From NCBI GenBank assembly GCA_965214305.1, contig OZ243949.1, positions 434,001-498,000 on the forward strand: DNA of 64,000 nt, read 5' to 3'. Shown here piece by piece: positions 24,783 to 34,384 of this stretch. This DNA is from Azophilus sp965214305. GTDB taxonomy: Bacteria; Pseudomonadota; Gammaproteobacteria; Pseudomonadales; Azotimanducaceae. A program made the translations under genes and the position numbers. How positions within the stretch are numbered: position 1 is the first letter of the stretch; each line of letters opens with the position of its first letter. The notes beneath the pieces were generated by a model. It saw nothing but the letters and a program-made list of their open reading frames with translations. It searched no databases and had not been told where the DNA came from.

Positions 24783-27098
24783 TCACTCAAATCGGTAGGT
24801 GAAGGACGCGAGCACCTCGCGCGGCGGTATCAATTCCTCGCTTGTCGTCCAAAGTCCATAGGGGTTGGTGAACACGTTGTTGACGCCGTCGCTGTCGAAT
24901 AGATTGGTGATGCTGAGGCCCAGGGCAAGGGGCGGGCCAGCGAACTCGTATTGCACATGCAGGTTGACGATGTCGTAGGCGGGTACCGTATCGACTTCGG
25001 GGTGATTGAACACCCGGGCTTGAAATTCGCCCCGGTGTATATATTCCAATCGCGAGGATAGCACCGAGCCGTCGCCGAACGGCCGGCTGTTCGAGAGCGC
25101 CAAGCGCGCCGTGAACTCCACCAGCTTGGGCGGTTTGTTCCCCCTGAGGTTGTTGGCGTTGTTCATGGCGATGCGGGTTTCCACGGCACCGGGCGTGTAC
25201 AGGCCCAATTGAAAAGGCACCAGGGCCGAGCGGAAATCTTGGACATCCAGGGCCAGCACATCGGATTGCACGTTGCCATCTTGCCAAGCCAACATGCCGT
25301 CGAGCCGCCAGCGCTCGGCAAGTTGCCAGCTAAACTCGGTTTCGAGGCCGTATGTCTCCAGTTCGGGAATGGTCCAGGTGCCGCTGGCGAAGGGCGTCGG
25401 ATCTTCGTAGGTGAATTGCAGGTGCTCATGATCGTAGTAGAAGGCGGTGACGTTGAGACGCAACGGGTCCTGGGCGCGCCCCTTGCGGGCGCCAATTTCG
25501 AGGGCGGTCACTTCTTCGGGGTCGAAGCGCTGCGGCAGAAAAGTGCCGCCGCCGTTGAAACCCCCGTTTTTCCAGCCTGTGGAAACGAGCCCGTAGATGA
25601 GGGCGTCGTCCGTTAGATTGATGTCAATACCCGCCTTCCACGTCAATTGCGCATCCTTGGTGGTGCGATCGGGCCGGGTGGCGAAGAAGGCGCCGCCCTC
25701 ATCAAGCTGTTCTTCATTCTGATAGCGCAGCCCGGCGGTCAGCGCGATGCGCTCGCTCGGGCGCCAAGTGCCTTGGCCATAGAGCGCGTAGTCCTGGCGG
25801 GTCACAGTCCGGTATTCGGTAAAGTTCAGGTCGGACATGAAGGGCGGCAAGGTGGTCGCCGTCAATTGCGCGCGCGGCAATGCGGCGGGTGATGCGGAAA
25901 AGGGTGCCGAGCCGGTGGCCTCTAGGAAATCGTTGAAGTTCTCGTGCTCCAGGTAGTAGCCGCCGACAACCCAGTCGAATGAATCGGTTGTGCGGCTGAA
26001 GTTGATTTCTTGGCTGATGGCGTCGGAATTGTTATCCCAAAATGGCAGCACGTCCCAGTTGGCGAAGGCATAACCGAGGTGGGCGATGGCCGTCAGCCTT
26101 TCGGTTAGCCGGTCGCCGTCAACACTTTGTTCCTTTCTCAGTTCCTGCCAGCCGGTCAGTGATTTGATACGCAGGCCCGAACGGCTCTCCCACTCCAGGG
26201 TTAACGACAGGCTGCGATTGTCGAGGACGAAGATGCCGGGGTAGTCTTGGGAAAGCTCGCGCGGGTCGGGGTTGGGATCCAGCACATTTTTTTGCGCCGC
26301 CGCCTGTTGATCCGATTCGTGTACGAAGGCTTGGGCGAGCAATGTCAGGTTTTCCTGGGGTCGCCACAGCAGGGCGAGCTTGCCCGCCGTGGATTCGGCA
26401 TCGTCGAGATCGTAGCCGTCGAGATCGCCGCCGCTGATCTCGGCGAAGCCGTCGCGTTGGTAGCGTTGCAGTGACGCGCGCAGGGTCGCACTGCGGCCGA
26501 TTGGCAGGTTGGCGGCAGCCCGCCCCCGGAAGTTGTCGTAGGTGCCGTAGGCCAATTCAACTTCGCCGAAGGTTGCACCGAGGCGTGGCTTTCGGGTGAC
26601 AACATTGATCGCGCCGCCAGTCGTGCCTTGGCCAAATTCGGTGCCTTGGGGCCCGCGAAACACCTCAATACGTTCGATATCGCCGAGATCCAGCCCCATG
26701 GCCAGCGGGTTGGCCAGATAGATGCCGTCCAGGTAGGCCAGCACGCTGGGTTGGGTGGTCAGGTTCTGGGCGGTTTCCCAGCCGACGCCGCGTAGGCTGA
26801 CAACGCGGCCGGCACCGTCGTTCTTGGCGATGACGAGCCCGGGCACATAGCCGTTGAAATTATCGAGCTTGACAATATTCGACTTGTCGAAATCCGCTCC
26901 GCTGAACACGGATACCGCGACCGGTGCCGATTCGAGGGCGACCGTCTCCCGGCGCACACTGACCAGAATTTCCTCAATGAACGGCTCGTCCGCGGATGCT
27001 TCCGTCAAAGCGACCACGGCATTGGACGGCAGGCTAAGCGATGTGCCGACAATGCCAAGCCAGCAAAGCGAAAGATAGGCTTTCGGTCGGGTTGTCAT
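24783..27098 (-). CDS. TonB-dependent outer-membrane receptor
   Basis: A 771-residue outer-membrane transporter driven by TonB-ExbBD. It has a signal peptide (residues about 1-30) and a TonB-box-like stretch (EEILVSVRR). The plug domain (about 45-160) has SGADFDKSNIVKLDNFNGYVPGL, SVLAYLDGIYL, IERIEVFRGPQGTEFGQGT and GGAINVVTRKP. A 22-strand barrel with long loops follows. The extreme C-terminus is SFTYRFE, so the usual terminal aromatic residue is followed by one extra Glu. It resembles the 'CirA-like/Fe-siderophore or unknown-substrate' receptors common in marine Proteobacteria. The substrate is unknown. A putative 17-residue peptide gene lies about 220 bp upstream on the same strand. Confidence 0.92.
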   Translation of the reverse strand: MTTRPKAYLSLCWLGIVGTSLSLPSNAVVALTEASADEPFIEEILVSVRRETVALESAPVAVSVFSGADFDKSNIVKLDNFNGYVPGLVIAKNDGAGRVVSLRGVGWETAQNLTTQPSVLAYLDGIYLANPLAMGLDLGDIERIEVFRGPQGTEFGQGTTGGAINVVTRKPRLGATFGEVELAYGTYDNFRGRAAANLPIGRSATLRASLQRYQRDGFAEISGGDLDGYDLDDAESTAGKLALLWRPQENLTLLAQAFVHESDQQAAAQKNVLDPNPDPRELSQDYPGIFVLDNRSLSLTLEWESRSGLRIKSLTGWQELRKEQSVDGDRLTERLTAIAHLGYAFANWDVLPFWDNNSDAISQEINFSRTTDSFDWVVGGYYLEHENFNDFLEATGSAPFSASPAALPRAQLTATTLPPFMSDLNFTEYRTVTRQDYALYGQGTWRPSERIALTAGLRYQNEEQLDEGGAFFATRPDRTTKDAQLTWKAGIDINLTDDALIYGLVSTGWKNGGFNGGGTFLPQRFDPEEVTALEIGARKGRAQDPLRLNVTAFYYDHEHLQFTYEDPTPFASGTWTIPELETYGLETEFSWQLAERWRLDGMLAWQDGNVQSDVLALDVQDFRSALVPFQLGLYTPGAVETRIAMNNANNLRGNKPPKLVEFTARLALSNSRPFGDGSVLSSRLEYIHRGEFQARVFNHPEVDTVPAYDIVNLHVQYEFAGPPLALGLSITNLFDSDGVNNVFTNPYGLWTTSEELIPPREVLASFTYRFE

Positions 27099-27319
27099 GC
27101 TGTGGAAATCTCGGAATCATTTCAGGTTGCCAGCCTCACACGGCCAAGCAACGGATGGGATGTTGAATGCGGAATTGCCGAAGGCCATTAACGGGTCTTC
27201 CTTCCGCATGCTCTGTTTTCGCACGACCATATGCACACCGTGCTCGTGCTAATTTTGCTGCGCAAATCCCCTTTTTCGCTGTGTGAGAATCCGTCTAGCG
27301 AAACCGCCTCAGCACCCGT

Positions 27320-27373
27320 TTAGTTGTAGACTGCCATCACAGTTATGAAGCCTGCGGATATCGCGTTTTTCAT
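27320..27373 (-). CDS. Putative 17-residue peptide MKNAISAGFITVMAVYN
   Basis: Too short for standard gene callers, but with good signals. GGAGG lies 7 bp upstream of the ATG at 27373, a promoter-like TTGACA-17 bp-GATAAG sits at 27435-27463, and a perfect 13-bp palindrome lies between them. The peptide MKNAISAGFITVMAVYN has one Lys near the start and a mostly hydrophobic middle, ending Val-Tyr-Asn. I do not recognise a family. It could be a leader peptide for the TonB-dependent receptor downstream, a small signalling or modified peptide, or a chance ORF. No strong terminator is visible between it and the receptor. Confidence 0.4.
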   Translation of the reverse strand: MKNAISAGFITVMAVYN

Positions 27374-27408
27374 TTGGTTCCCTCCAATGAAAGAGGACAA
27401 TGGCCGAT

Positions 27409-27421
27409 GTCCGATTCGGAC
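27409..27421. promoter_or_regulatory. Perfect 13-bp palindrome (possible operator)
   Basis: GTCCGATTCGGAC, two 6-bp arms around a central T, placed just downstream of the putative promoter at 27435-27463 and upstream of the peptide's ribosome-binding site. The position would suit a repressor roadblock. The cognate regulator is unknown. Confidence 0.4.
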
Positions 27422-27434
27422 TTGCCGGATCGCA

Positions 27435-27463
27435 CTTATCCCTTATTTTCAAATGCCTGTCAA
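27435..27463 (-). promoter_or_regulatory. Sigma70-type promoter for peptide/receptor region
   Basis: On the minus strand, TTGACA (27463-27458, consensus), a 17-bp spacer, then GATAAG (27440-27435, four of six matches). This is the best promoter-like sequence in the 605-bp gap between the receptor gene and pepN. The rest of the gap (27464-27704) is AT-richer than its surroundings and shows no gene I can support. Confidence 0.45.
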
Positions 27464-27704
27464 TTGATCCACGGCTATGAATAGGTGCTTAAAGAAAGGG
27501 AGCTATCAAGGAGAGTTTGCAAACCAGTACATATGATCATTATTGTATTTCGCCACCCACGCCCCTAAATGCCTCCACCAATGTTGGTATTCTTTGGAAC
27601 ACAGATTGCTTGCGATTGCGGCCATGCTCGCGGTCGGGTTCACGGCATTGGGCTTTTTAACCTGATCACACCTTAAGATCGTTTAGGCATCACTGCCAAC
27701 TCGC

Positions 27705-30536
27705 ATGGCCAAGGAAGCGGCACCCAGGACCATTCGTTTGCGCGACTACGAGCCGCCCGCTTGGCGCACCGAGGAAACGGAGCTCGAGTTCGACCTGCGT
27801 GAAGGCACCACGGAGGTGCGTTCGCGGCTGCGGGTACGGCGCACGGCCCGCGGTGCGCCGGATACCCCGCTGGTGCTTGACGGCGAGCATCTCGAACTGC
27901 TTGCCGTGACCATTGACGGCCGGCCACTCAGCGGCAACGAATTCCGCCTTACCGAACGCTCGCTTGAGTTGTTCGACCTGCCCGAGCATTGTGAAATCGC
28001 CATCGTCACGCGCATCGAGCCAGAGCGGAACACCGCTCTGGAGGGCCTGTACAAGTCCGGCGCCATGTATTGCACACAATGCGAGGCGGAGGGATTCCGA
28101 CGCATCACCTATTATCAAGACCGACCGGATGTGCTCGCCAAATTCACCACCACCATCGTCGCCGACGCCGAGCGCTTTCCGGTGTTGCTCTCCAACGGCA
28201 ACCTCGTCGCAGAGAGCGAAGCCGATGGTCGCCGCCGCGTGACCTGGCACGACCCCTTCCCCAAACCGAGCTACCTATTCGCCCTGGTGGCCGGGGATCT
28301 CGCGCTGATGACCGATTCGTTCACCACGGCCAGCGGGCGCGAGCTGGAACTGCGCATCTATTCGGAGCCGCACAACATCGGCCAGTGCGAGTTCGCCATG
28401 GGTGCGCTCAAGCGGGCGATGCGCTGGGATGAGCGGCGTTTTGGGCGGGAGTACGACCTGGATATCTACATGATCGTCGCCGTCGAAGACTTCAACATGG
28501 GCGCGATGGAGAACAAGGGGCTCAATATCTTCAACACCGCCTGTGTGCTGGCCTCGCCCGACACGGCGGTGGACGCCGCTTATCAGCGCGTTGAGGCCAT
28601 CATCGCGCACGAGTATTTTCATAATTGGTCAGGCAACCGGGTCACCTGCCGCGACTGGTTTCAGTTGAGCCTCAAAGAGGGGTTTACCGTTTTCCGGGAT
28701 GCGGAATTCACCGCCGATTCGCATTCGCGCACCGTCAAACGCATTGAGGACGTGGCGAACTTGCGGGCGCGCCAATTCGCCGAGGACAGCGGCCCCATGG
28801 CGCATCCCGTAAGGCCGGATTCGTATATCGAGATTGCCAATTTCTACACCGCCACGGTGTATGAAAAAGGCGCGGAAGTGGTCGGCATGATCCGTACCCT
28901 GGTGGGCGACGATGGCTTCCGCAAAGGCACGGATCTCTATTTCGAGCGCCACGATGGCCAGGCTGCGACCACCGAGGATTTTGTTGTTGCCATGGAGGAG
29001 GCCAACGGCATCGACCTCAAGCAGTTTCGTCGCTGGTATACGCAGGCCGGTACGCCGACACTCGCTGTGCATACCAGCTGGAACGGCGCGGCCAGCGAAT
29101 TGACGTTAACGATCAAACAATCTTGCCCCGCCACACCGGGCCAGCCGGACAAGGTGCCATTGCATCTGCCGGTGCTGATCGGCCTGGTCGGTGTGCATGG
29201 AGATGACGGCGGCGATGCGCGGTGGCGGGTGCGCGGCGACGCTCAATGGGAATGGCGCGGTTCGAGCTTGCTGGTGCATGTGCGCGATGCTGTCACGGAG
29301 CTTGCGCTAGCCCGAATAGCTCACCAACCGCCTGCCGCGGGCACAGGCACCTTGGAACGCGAGGCGGCATCTCTCGCTTGGCAAAGCGTTGGCGAGATAT
29401 GCGAGCCAGCCGACGGCGCCTCCGAGCCGTCTTTGAGTTTCCTGCGCGGCTTTTCTGCACCGGTGCGTGTCGATTTTCCGCGTCCGGCTCGAACACTGGC
29501 GTTCCTGGCCCGGCACGACACCGATGGCTTTGCCCGTTGGGATGCCCTGCAAAGCCTCTTGCAGGATGCGTTGTCCACCCTGCGCAAAGGGTTGCAAACC
29601 ACCCGCTCCGAGGTGGCCACCGACCCCGGAGCAACGGCCGGGCGGGCGCTGTCGCACCTTGGCCAAGAGCTGCTTGACGCATTTGCCGGGATGCTGGCCG
29701 AAGCCCTGGCGGCAACGGATCCCGAACAAAAACTTTTGTTGAGCCAGATGCTGGCGCTGCCCTCGGAGGAATATCTGTTCGAGCAGGCGGAAACCGTCGA
29801 TGTGGAAGGCATTTGCGCCGCTCGGGATGCTTTGCGCACCGCCATTGCCGTGCCATTGCGCGACGCTTGGCTAGAGCTCTACGAAACCAACGCCGCCGTC
29901 GGCCCCTATGTGGCGGATGCCGCCGGCATGGCCCGCCGCGGTGTCCGCAATCTGGCGCTTGGCTATCTTGCCGTTGCCCTCGGTGAACAGGCGCACGGCC
30001 TGATCGCCCGGCACCTCGAAATAGCGGATAACCTCAGCGACCGTCTGGCGGCGTTACGGCAACTCGCGGACAGCGGCACCCATCCGGCCAGGGCCGAATT
30101 GCTCGCGGCCTTCCACGACCGTTGGCAACACGCAAGCCTGGTGGTGAACCAATGGTTGCAGGTGCAGGCGGCCAGCCCGCAAACCGATCTGAGGGCGGTT
30201 GCATTGTTGGAGAAGCACCCCGCTTTTGATGCCCGCAACCCCAATAAACTGCGCTCCCTATACGGTGTTTTTAGCCTAAGTAATAACCGCAATTTTCATG
30301 CCGCCGATGGTTCCGGGTACGACTTCTTGGCACAGCGCATTATCGAGCGGGATGCGGAGAACCCCCAGGTTGCCGCGCGGCTCGCAACACCGCTTACCCG
30401 CTGGCGGAAATTCGACCCGGGCCGACAACGACTGATGCAAGCGGCGCTGCGGCGCATCCATGCCGTGGCCGACACCCCGGCCGGGCTATCCAAGGACCTC
30501 TTTGAGGTGGTGAGCAAAAGCTTGGCGGGCGTCTAG
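27705..30536 (+). CDS. pepN: Aminopeptidase N (M1 family)
   Basis: Zinc exopeptidase that removes N-terminal residues from peptides. It has 943 residues, longer than E. coli PepN (870). The exopeptidase motif is GAMEN (266-270), as GAMENKGLN. The zinc site is HEYFHNWSGNRV (His302, Glu303, His306) with the third ligand Glu325 in LKEGFTVFRDAEF. A DUF3458-type immunoglobulin-like domain and a C-terminal helical domain (KLRSLYGVFSLSNNRNFHAADGSGYDFLA) complete the gammaproteobacterial PepN architecture. No signal peptide is seen, so it is cytoplasmic. The TAG stop is part of a family-1 end (CTAGGAGCC) at 30533. Confidence 0.97.
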   Translation: MAKEAAPRTIRLRDYEPPAWRTEETELEFDLREGTTEVRSRLRVRRTARGAPDTPLVLDGEHLELLAVTIDGRPLSGNEFRLTERSLELFDLPEHCEIAIVTRIEPERNTALEGLYKSGAMYCTQCEAEGFRRITYYQDRPDVLAKFTTTIVADAERFPVLLSNGNLVAESEADGRRRVTWHDPFPKPSYLFALVAGDLALMTDSFTTASGRELELRIYSEPHNIGQCEFAMGALKRAMRWDERRFGREYDLDIYMIVAVEDFNMGAMENKGLNIFNTACVLASPDTAVDAAYQRVEAIIAHEYFHNWSGNRVTCRDWFQLSLKEGFTVFRDAEFTADSHSRTVKRIEDVANLRARQFAEDSGPMAHPVRPDSYIEIANFYTATVYEKGAEVVGMIRTLVGDDGFRKGTDLYFERHDGQAATTEDFVVAMEEANGIDLKQFRRWYTQAGTPTLAVHTSWNGAASELTLTIKQSCPATPGQPDKVPLHLPVLIGLVGVHGDDGGDARWRVRGDAQWEWRGSSLLVHVRDAVTELALARIAHQPPAAGTGTLEREAASLAWQSVGEICEPADGASEPSLSFLRGFSAPVRVDFPRPARTLAFLARHDTDGFARWDALQSLLQDALSTLRKGLQTTRSEVATDPGATAGRALSHLGQELLDAFAGMLAEALAATDPEQKLLLSQMLALPSEEYLFEQAETVDVEGICAARDALRTAIAVPLRDAWLELYETNAAVGPYVADAAGMARRGVRNLALGYLAVALGEQAHGLIARHLEIADNLSDRLAALRQLADSGTHPARAELLAAFHDRWQHASLVVNQWLQVQAASPQTDLRAVALLEKHPAFDARNPNKLRSLYGVFSLSNNRNFHAADGSGYDFLAQRIIERDAENPQVAARLATPLTRWRKFDPGRQRLMQAALRRIHAVADTPAGLSKDLFEVVSKSLAGV

Positions 30537-30555
30537 GAGCCCTCAGCCGGGGAGC

Positions 30556-30574
30556 GCGAGGGGGCACCCCTCGC
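30556..30574. terminator. Hairpin between convergent pepN and batD
   Basis: GCGAGGGG-GCA-CCCCTCGC, an 8-bp perfect stem with a 3-base loop, followed by ATAAAG. It has no long U-tract, so it is a weak candidate for an intrinsic terminator. Its position between convergent genes supports the role. Confidence 0.4.
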
Positions 30575-30642
30575 ATAAAGACGAACTCAACAGGGGAACG
30601 CGGCACACCCCTCGCTCACAAAAGAGTTGTTGAGATATCCGA

Positions 30643-32439
30643 CTAATACTTGTGCAATTCGGGCAGTGATTGCTCTGTTTGCGGCTTGACGGGCTTTTGC
30701 AGGGAACGGGTGACAGCGAGAATGTCCGCTCCGCTCGGCGCTGTGCTTGAGTCTGGTGAATACAGCGAACGGTTCAGCGCATCAAGCAACCGGCGCCCCT
30801 CCGGATGCTGGCGCAGTTGCTCAACCGTTTGATCCGGTGCTCTGTTCCAGTGGGCACCGAGATGTCGAATCCAAGCGTCCCGGATCGCTCTGACATTTCC
30901 CTGTCGGCAAGCGTTGGCGAGAATCCGCCAAGATTTATCCGATTGGCTATCCGGTCGCCGCTTGGTCGGTCGCTTGCGGTTGCGGCGCATCATCAGCCCA
31001 GTGGCACCCCAGCCGCAGAAGGCGAATAGGGTGAGCGCCACTAGCCAGGTTGGATAGGCTGTCGGGTAGGCCCCCGCCCGAGGCAACGATGCCTTTGCCG
31101 GAACCGCGCCCGGCTCGGGTGCCGGCTTGTTGTTCGCGTATTCGGGGTCGTTAATCGGGGTGGCGGCGGCATCGTCGGGCGGTCTGTTGCCGACCTCGGG
31201 CAAAGCTCCGGTCGGCGCTTGGTTGTTAGCCGAGGGCGCCGGTCGGTTGCGGGCGTCGCCCGCAACCTGCGTTCGTTGCGCGGCCACCGTTGCGACCCGC
31301 ACCCGGTCATTGACGGTATCCCACCAAGTCAGTTGGATTTCCGGCAATTGCAACGCGCCGGGGGCGACCGGGACGATGGAATAGGGTTGTTCGCGGGTGC
31401 CCACCAGATCCATTGCCGCCGTTTCCTCGCTGATTGCAACCGGTTCCGGATATTCCTTGAAGACGCGCCCGGGCAGGTGCGGGTCGAGCGGCGGGATAGC
31501 GGAACCGGTGTTGCCGGTCACCCGGACACTGAGTGTGCGCCGCACCGGTTTGCCGGCCTCGAACGCCAGCGAGCCGGGTTCCCAAGCATCGCTGATGGAA
31601 ACCTGCTTGGCCGGTAGCCAAGTTTGATCCGCCGGATAAGCCGAGGGCACCGGCAACACCTCCAGCCGCAGTTCCGGGGAACGCACACGGATGCCGGAAC
31701 GGCGCGTTCGGTCGCCGCTTTGCAGACGCACGCTGCTAGCCACCGAGATTTCCGGGATGGTCAAGGCACCGCTATGCTCCGGGAAAATGGCGTAGGTTTG
31801 CACCAATACGCCGTAACGCCCTTGCGGGCGCACCTCCGTGGTCGAGCGGGTGTCGCCCAGGGGCAGGACCACCGCGTTTGGAAGGTCCGGTGCCCCCGGC
31901 AAGTCGCTATAAATCTGCACCCCGCTTGAGTAGTAGAGGCGGCGGGTCAGCAAGGCTTGGGCCTGCACATAGACCGGATTCGGCTCGACATCGACCTCGA
32001 AAAACACCAGACGATCGATGGCTTGGCGCACCTCCGGCGACAGCGGACGCACGGCGATTTGCAGTGGCTGGCTGCGTTCGCCCAGGACGCTGATGGGCGG
32101 AATCGTCAAGGTGCCGGTGCGTTTTGGCCGCAGCGAGATCCGGTATTCGATCCAGCTGCTTGTTTGGCCATTGAGTATCTGAAATTGACTGGAACTGTTG
32201 GTGCCGAGTACTTCGAAGTCCTTTTCGAGTTCGCTCAGGTCCAGTTGGGTGTCCACCTGATTGCCGACACCGTCCGCGCGCAGTCTGAGCTGCACCGTTT
32301 CCATCTCGTCAACGGTTTGAGCATCCACTTCGGCCTGTACGCCGGGGTGTGCCGTTAATGGTGCGAGTGCGGCAACAAAACCCAATAGGCCGGCGGCAAC
32401 GCGCTTGGCAAGCCGCGAGTCCAGTGTCATAGATCGCAT
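30643..32439 (-). CDS. batD: BatD-like protein (oxygen tolerance family)
   Basis: A 598-residue secreted or membrane protein, last gene of the Bat operon. It has an N-terminal signal segment (AAGLLGFVAALAPLTAHPGVQA), then the BatD body with beta-rich modules (VQLRLRADGVGNQVDTQLDL, FEVLGTNSSSQFQILNG, RPKRTGTLTIPPISV). One transmembrane helix follows near residue 485 (WLVALTLFAFCGWGATGLMM), with a basic cytoplasmic tail. In Bacteroides the operon was linked to aerotolerance, but its molecular role is unproven. The start is ATG 32439, with ATG 32430 possible. A 150-bp gap without a gene separates it from batB/C. Confidence 0.88.
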   Translation of the reverse strand: MRSMTLDSRLAKRVAAGLLGFVAALAPLTAHPGVQAEVDAQTVDEMETVQLRLRADGVGNQVDTQLDLSELEKDFEVLGTNSSSQFQILNGQTSSWIEYRISLRPKRTGTLTIPPISVLGERSQPLQIAVRPLSPEVRQAIDRLVFFEVDVEPNPVYVQAQALLTRRLYYSSGVQIYSDLPGAPDLPNAVVLPLGDTRSTTEVRPQGRYGVLVQTYAIFPEHSGALTIPEISVASSVRLQSGDRTRRSGIRVRSPELRLEVLPVPSAYPADQTWLPAKQVSISDAWEPGSLAFEAGKPVRRTLSVRVTGNTGSAIPPLDPHLPGRVFKEYPEPVAISEETAAMDLVGTREQPYSIVPVAPGALQLPEIQLTWWDTVNDRVRVATVAAQRTQVAGDARNRPAPSANNQAPTGALPEVGNRPPDDAAATPINDPEYANNKPAPEPGAVPAKASLPRAGAYPTAYPTWLVALTLFAFCGWGATGLMMRRNRKRPTKRRPDSQSDKSWRILANACRQGNVRAIRDAWIRHLGAHWNRAPDQTVEQLRQHPEGRRLLDALNRSLYSPDSSTAPSGADILAVTRSLQKPVKPQTEQSLPELHKY

Positions 32440-32590
32440 CGGCGTTCGCCCCCGGGTTCGTGGCGAGGCGCGGCCCGCGCCTCAGGCTGACGCGCCCCAT
32501 GACGCTTGACGAGGCACTGGCCCGTCTTCTCATCAACTTTGGTCGCGAGGGTGTCGGGAGTCCGAGTGGTCAAGACAGCGAGCCTGTTGT

Positions 32591-34384
32591 TCACCAGATC
32601 TTGCGTCGTTGCGGTTGTTCGCCTTGGCGCAGACGCAGGTTGGTTTCGTATGCAAATTTGCGGCGCAGTAACCCGCCGGGGTCGTCCGGTACGCGGCGCA
32701 GCCATTGTTCGAGCGCCTCGCGTTGCTCATCGCGGTTGGCGTCATGCTCCTCAGCCTGCGCCTGTTGTTGCGCTGTACCCGCTTGGGACTGTTCTTGCCG
32801 GGGTTGCTGTTGCGCGCCCGCGTTCGCGTTTTGTTCAGTCCCTTCCCGCTCATCCGTTGAGGCGGGTTGCTGGGCTGCGTCGGGCTCTGCTTGCCGCTGG
32901 TTTTCCGCGTCGCCACCGCCTTGCCCCTGTTGCTCTTGATTGTCCTGCCCGGCGGCCTCTTGTTGTTGCAGCCGTTCCACCAGCGCCTTGTTGAATGCCG
33001 CGTCCTCATGGTTCGGCAGCATCGCAAGAACCCGGTCGTAGGCCTCAATGGCACCGGCAAAATCACCGAGCTGGGCCAGAGCGTTGCCGAGGTTGTAATG
33101 GCCATCCGCCGTTGTCGGGTCGTTGCGCGACTGCGCCGCCCAGCCTGCCGCCGCCGCCGCATATTGTTCGCTGCGGTAGTTGGCCGCATTGCGCCAGGCT
33201 TGGTTATCGAACTGTTGGGCCGCCGCCTCCGGCTGGCCTTCGCGCAGTGCCTGGAACGCCTGTTGGTCGCGCCGCTGCCAAAGGTCGTCCCAAAGGTTGG
33301 CGTATGTGGGTGGCGACGACAAGGTGAGCACCAGGCAGGCCAGCAAGCCGCGGCGAAAACCCAGCAGCAGCAGGGGTAACAACAGCAGAGTGGTCCAATA
33401 GCCCGCATCGGCCCAGGTATCGAATTCGCGCTCGACCGCCAAGCTGCTGTCGTCGCCCGCCAGCGGCGTACCGAGCAGATGGTCGATATCCGTATCGTCC
33501 AGGCTGCTGGCGCTGTAGCGGCCGTGACCGAGTTGGGCGGCGGTGCGCAGACGGTCCTCGTCCAGAGCGGAGACGATGGTGTCGCCTTGCGGCGTTTGCA
33601 GGACCATTTGGTTGCGTTCGCCAATCGCTAGACGTCCGTTGGTGGCGAGCACCCGCACCAGACTGGAGTCGGACGGAATGGTTATCAGACCGCCTGCCGC
33701 TGTGCCCATACCCAGAATGGAGAGCGGAAAGCGCGGGTCGCTATAGGCTGTGGTGTCCGCCAGCCGGTCGATACCGTCGGTAACCAACAGGATGCGGCCG
33801 CGGTCGATGCGGGCATTGGCAAACAATTGATGCGCCAGTTCCAGAGCCGCCCCGGTATCACTGCCGAATACCGGCATGGTTTCGGGCCCCAGGGCGTTCA
33901 GCAGGTTTTCTATGGTACGGGTGTCATCGGTGAGCGGTGCGACGGTGTGGGCATCGCCGGCGTAGGCGATGAGCGCCGTAAAACCCTCGTTGCGGCGGCG
34001 CAATACATCGGCGATCTTATGCTTGGCCCGCACCAGCCGGGAAGGCGAGAGATCCTCGGCATACATCGACAGAGAGAGGTCGAACAGCACCACCAGCGCA
34101 TCATTGTGCTGTTCGACGGGTTGCGGCAAACGCTGCCAGGTCGGTCCGGCGAGACCCACGGCACCGACCAGCAGCGCGCTGGCGAGCAACCAACCGAGCT
34201 GGTGCTCCACCGCTTGCTTGGCCGGTTCCAAGAGCACGGACAACAGCTGCGGCTCAACCGCATCCTCCCAATGGGATTTGCCGGAGCGCCGCCGGGCCCA
34301 GAGCACCGCCAGTGCAAGGGCGGGCAAGACCGCCAGCAGCCACCAGGGGCGCAGGAAGTGCAGTTCGCCCAGGGCCTCAAGCAT
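32591..34384 (-). CDS. batB: BatB/BatC fusion: VWA domain plus TPR repeats
   Basis: A 597-residue membrane protein. Two N-terminal transmembrane helices (about 12-30 and 64-82) precede a von Willebrand A domain (about 95-300) with MIDAS DLSLS (D102, S104, S106) and LVTDGID. A third helix (WTTLLLLPLLLLGFRRGLLACLVL) follows, then TPR repeats (about 395-475, for example DGHYNLGNALAQLGDFAGAIEAYDRVL). The C-terminal tail is very rich in Gln, Glu and Ala. BatB (VWA) and BatC (TPR) are separate genes in Bacteroides and fused here. Its start overlaps the end of batA by 8 bp. Confidence 0.88.
   Translation of the reverse strand: MLEALGELHFLRPWWLLAVLPALALAVLWARRRSGKSHWEDAVEPQLLSVLLEPAKQAVEHQLGWLLASALLVGAVGLAGPTWQRLPQPVEQHNDALVVLFDLSLSMYAEDLSPSRLVRAKHKIADVLRRRNEGFTALIAYAGDAHTVAPLTDDTRTIENLLNALGPETMPVFGSDTGAALELAHQLFANARIDRGRILLVTDGIDRLADTTAYSDPRFPLSILGMGTAAGGLITIPSDSSLVRVLATNGRLAIGERNQMVLQTPQGDTIVSALDEDRLRTAAQLGHGRYSASSLDDTDIDHLLGTPLAGDDSSLAVEREFDTWADAGYWTTLLLLPLLLLGFRRGLLACLVLTLSSPPTYANLWDDLWQRRDQQAFQALREGQPEAAAQQFDNQAWRNAANYRSEQYAAAAAGWAAQSRNDPTTADGHYNLGNALAQLGDFAGAIEAYDRVLAMLPNHEDAAFNKALVERLQQQEAAGQDNQEQQGQGGGDAENQRQAEPDAAQQPASTDEREGTEQNANAGAQQQPRQEQSQAGTAQQQAQAEEHDANRDEQREALEQWLRRVPDDPGGLLRRKFAYETNLRLRQGEQPQRRKIW

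Noticed and set aside
27099..27319. Cobalamin or other riboswitch upstream of the TonB-dependent receptor
   Set aside because: I saw no B12-box or other known aptamer motif; only a weak palindrome-like stretch (GCACGA...TCGTGC) is present.
32533..33624. 363-codon alternative frame within the BatB/C gene
   Set aside because: It is a same-strand shifted shadow of the Gln-rich and TPR region; composition is Arg/Thr/Pro-rich and not protein-like.
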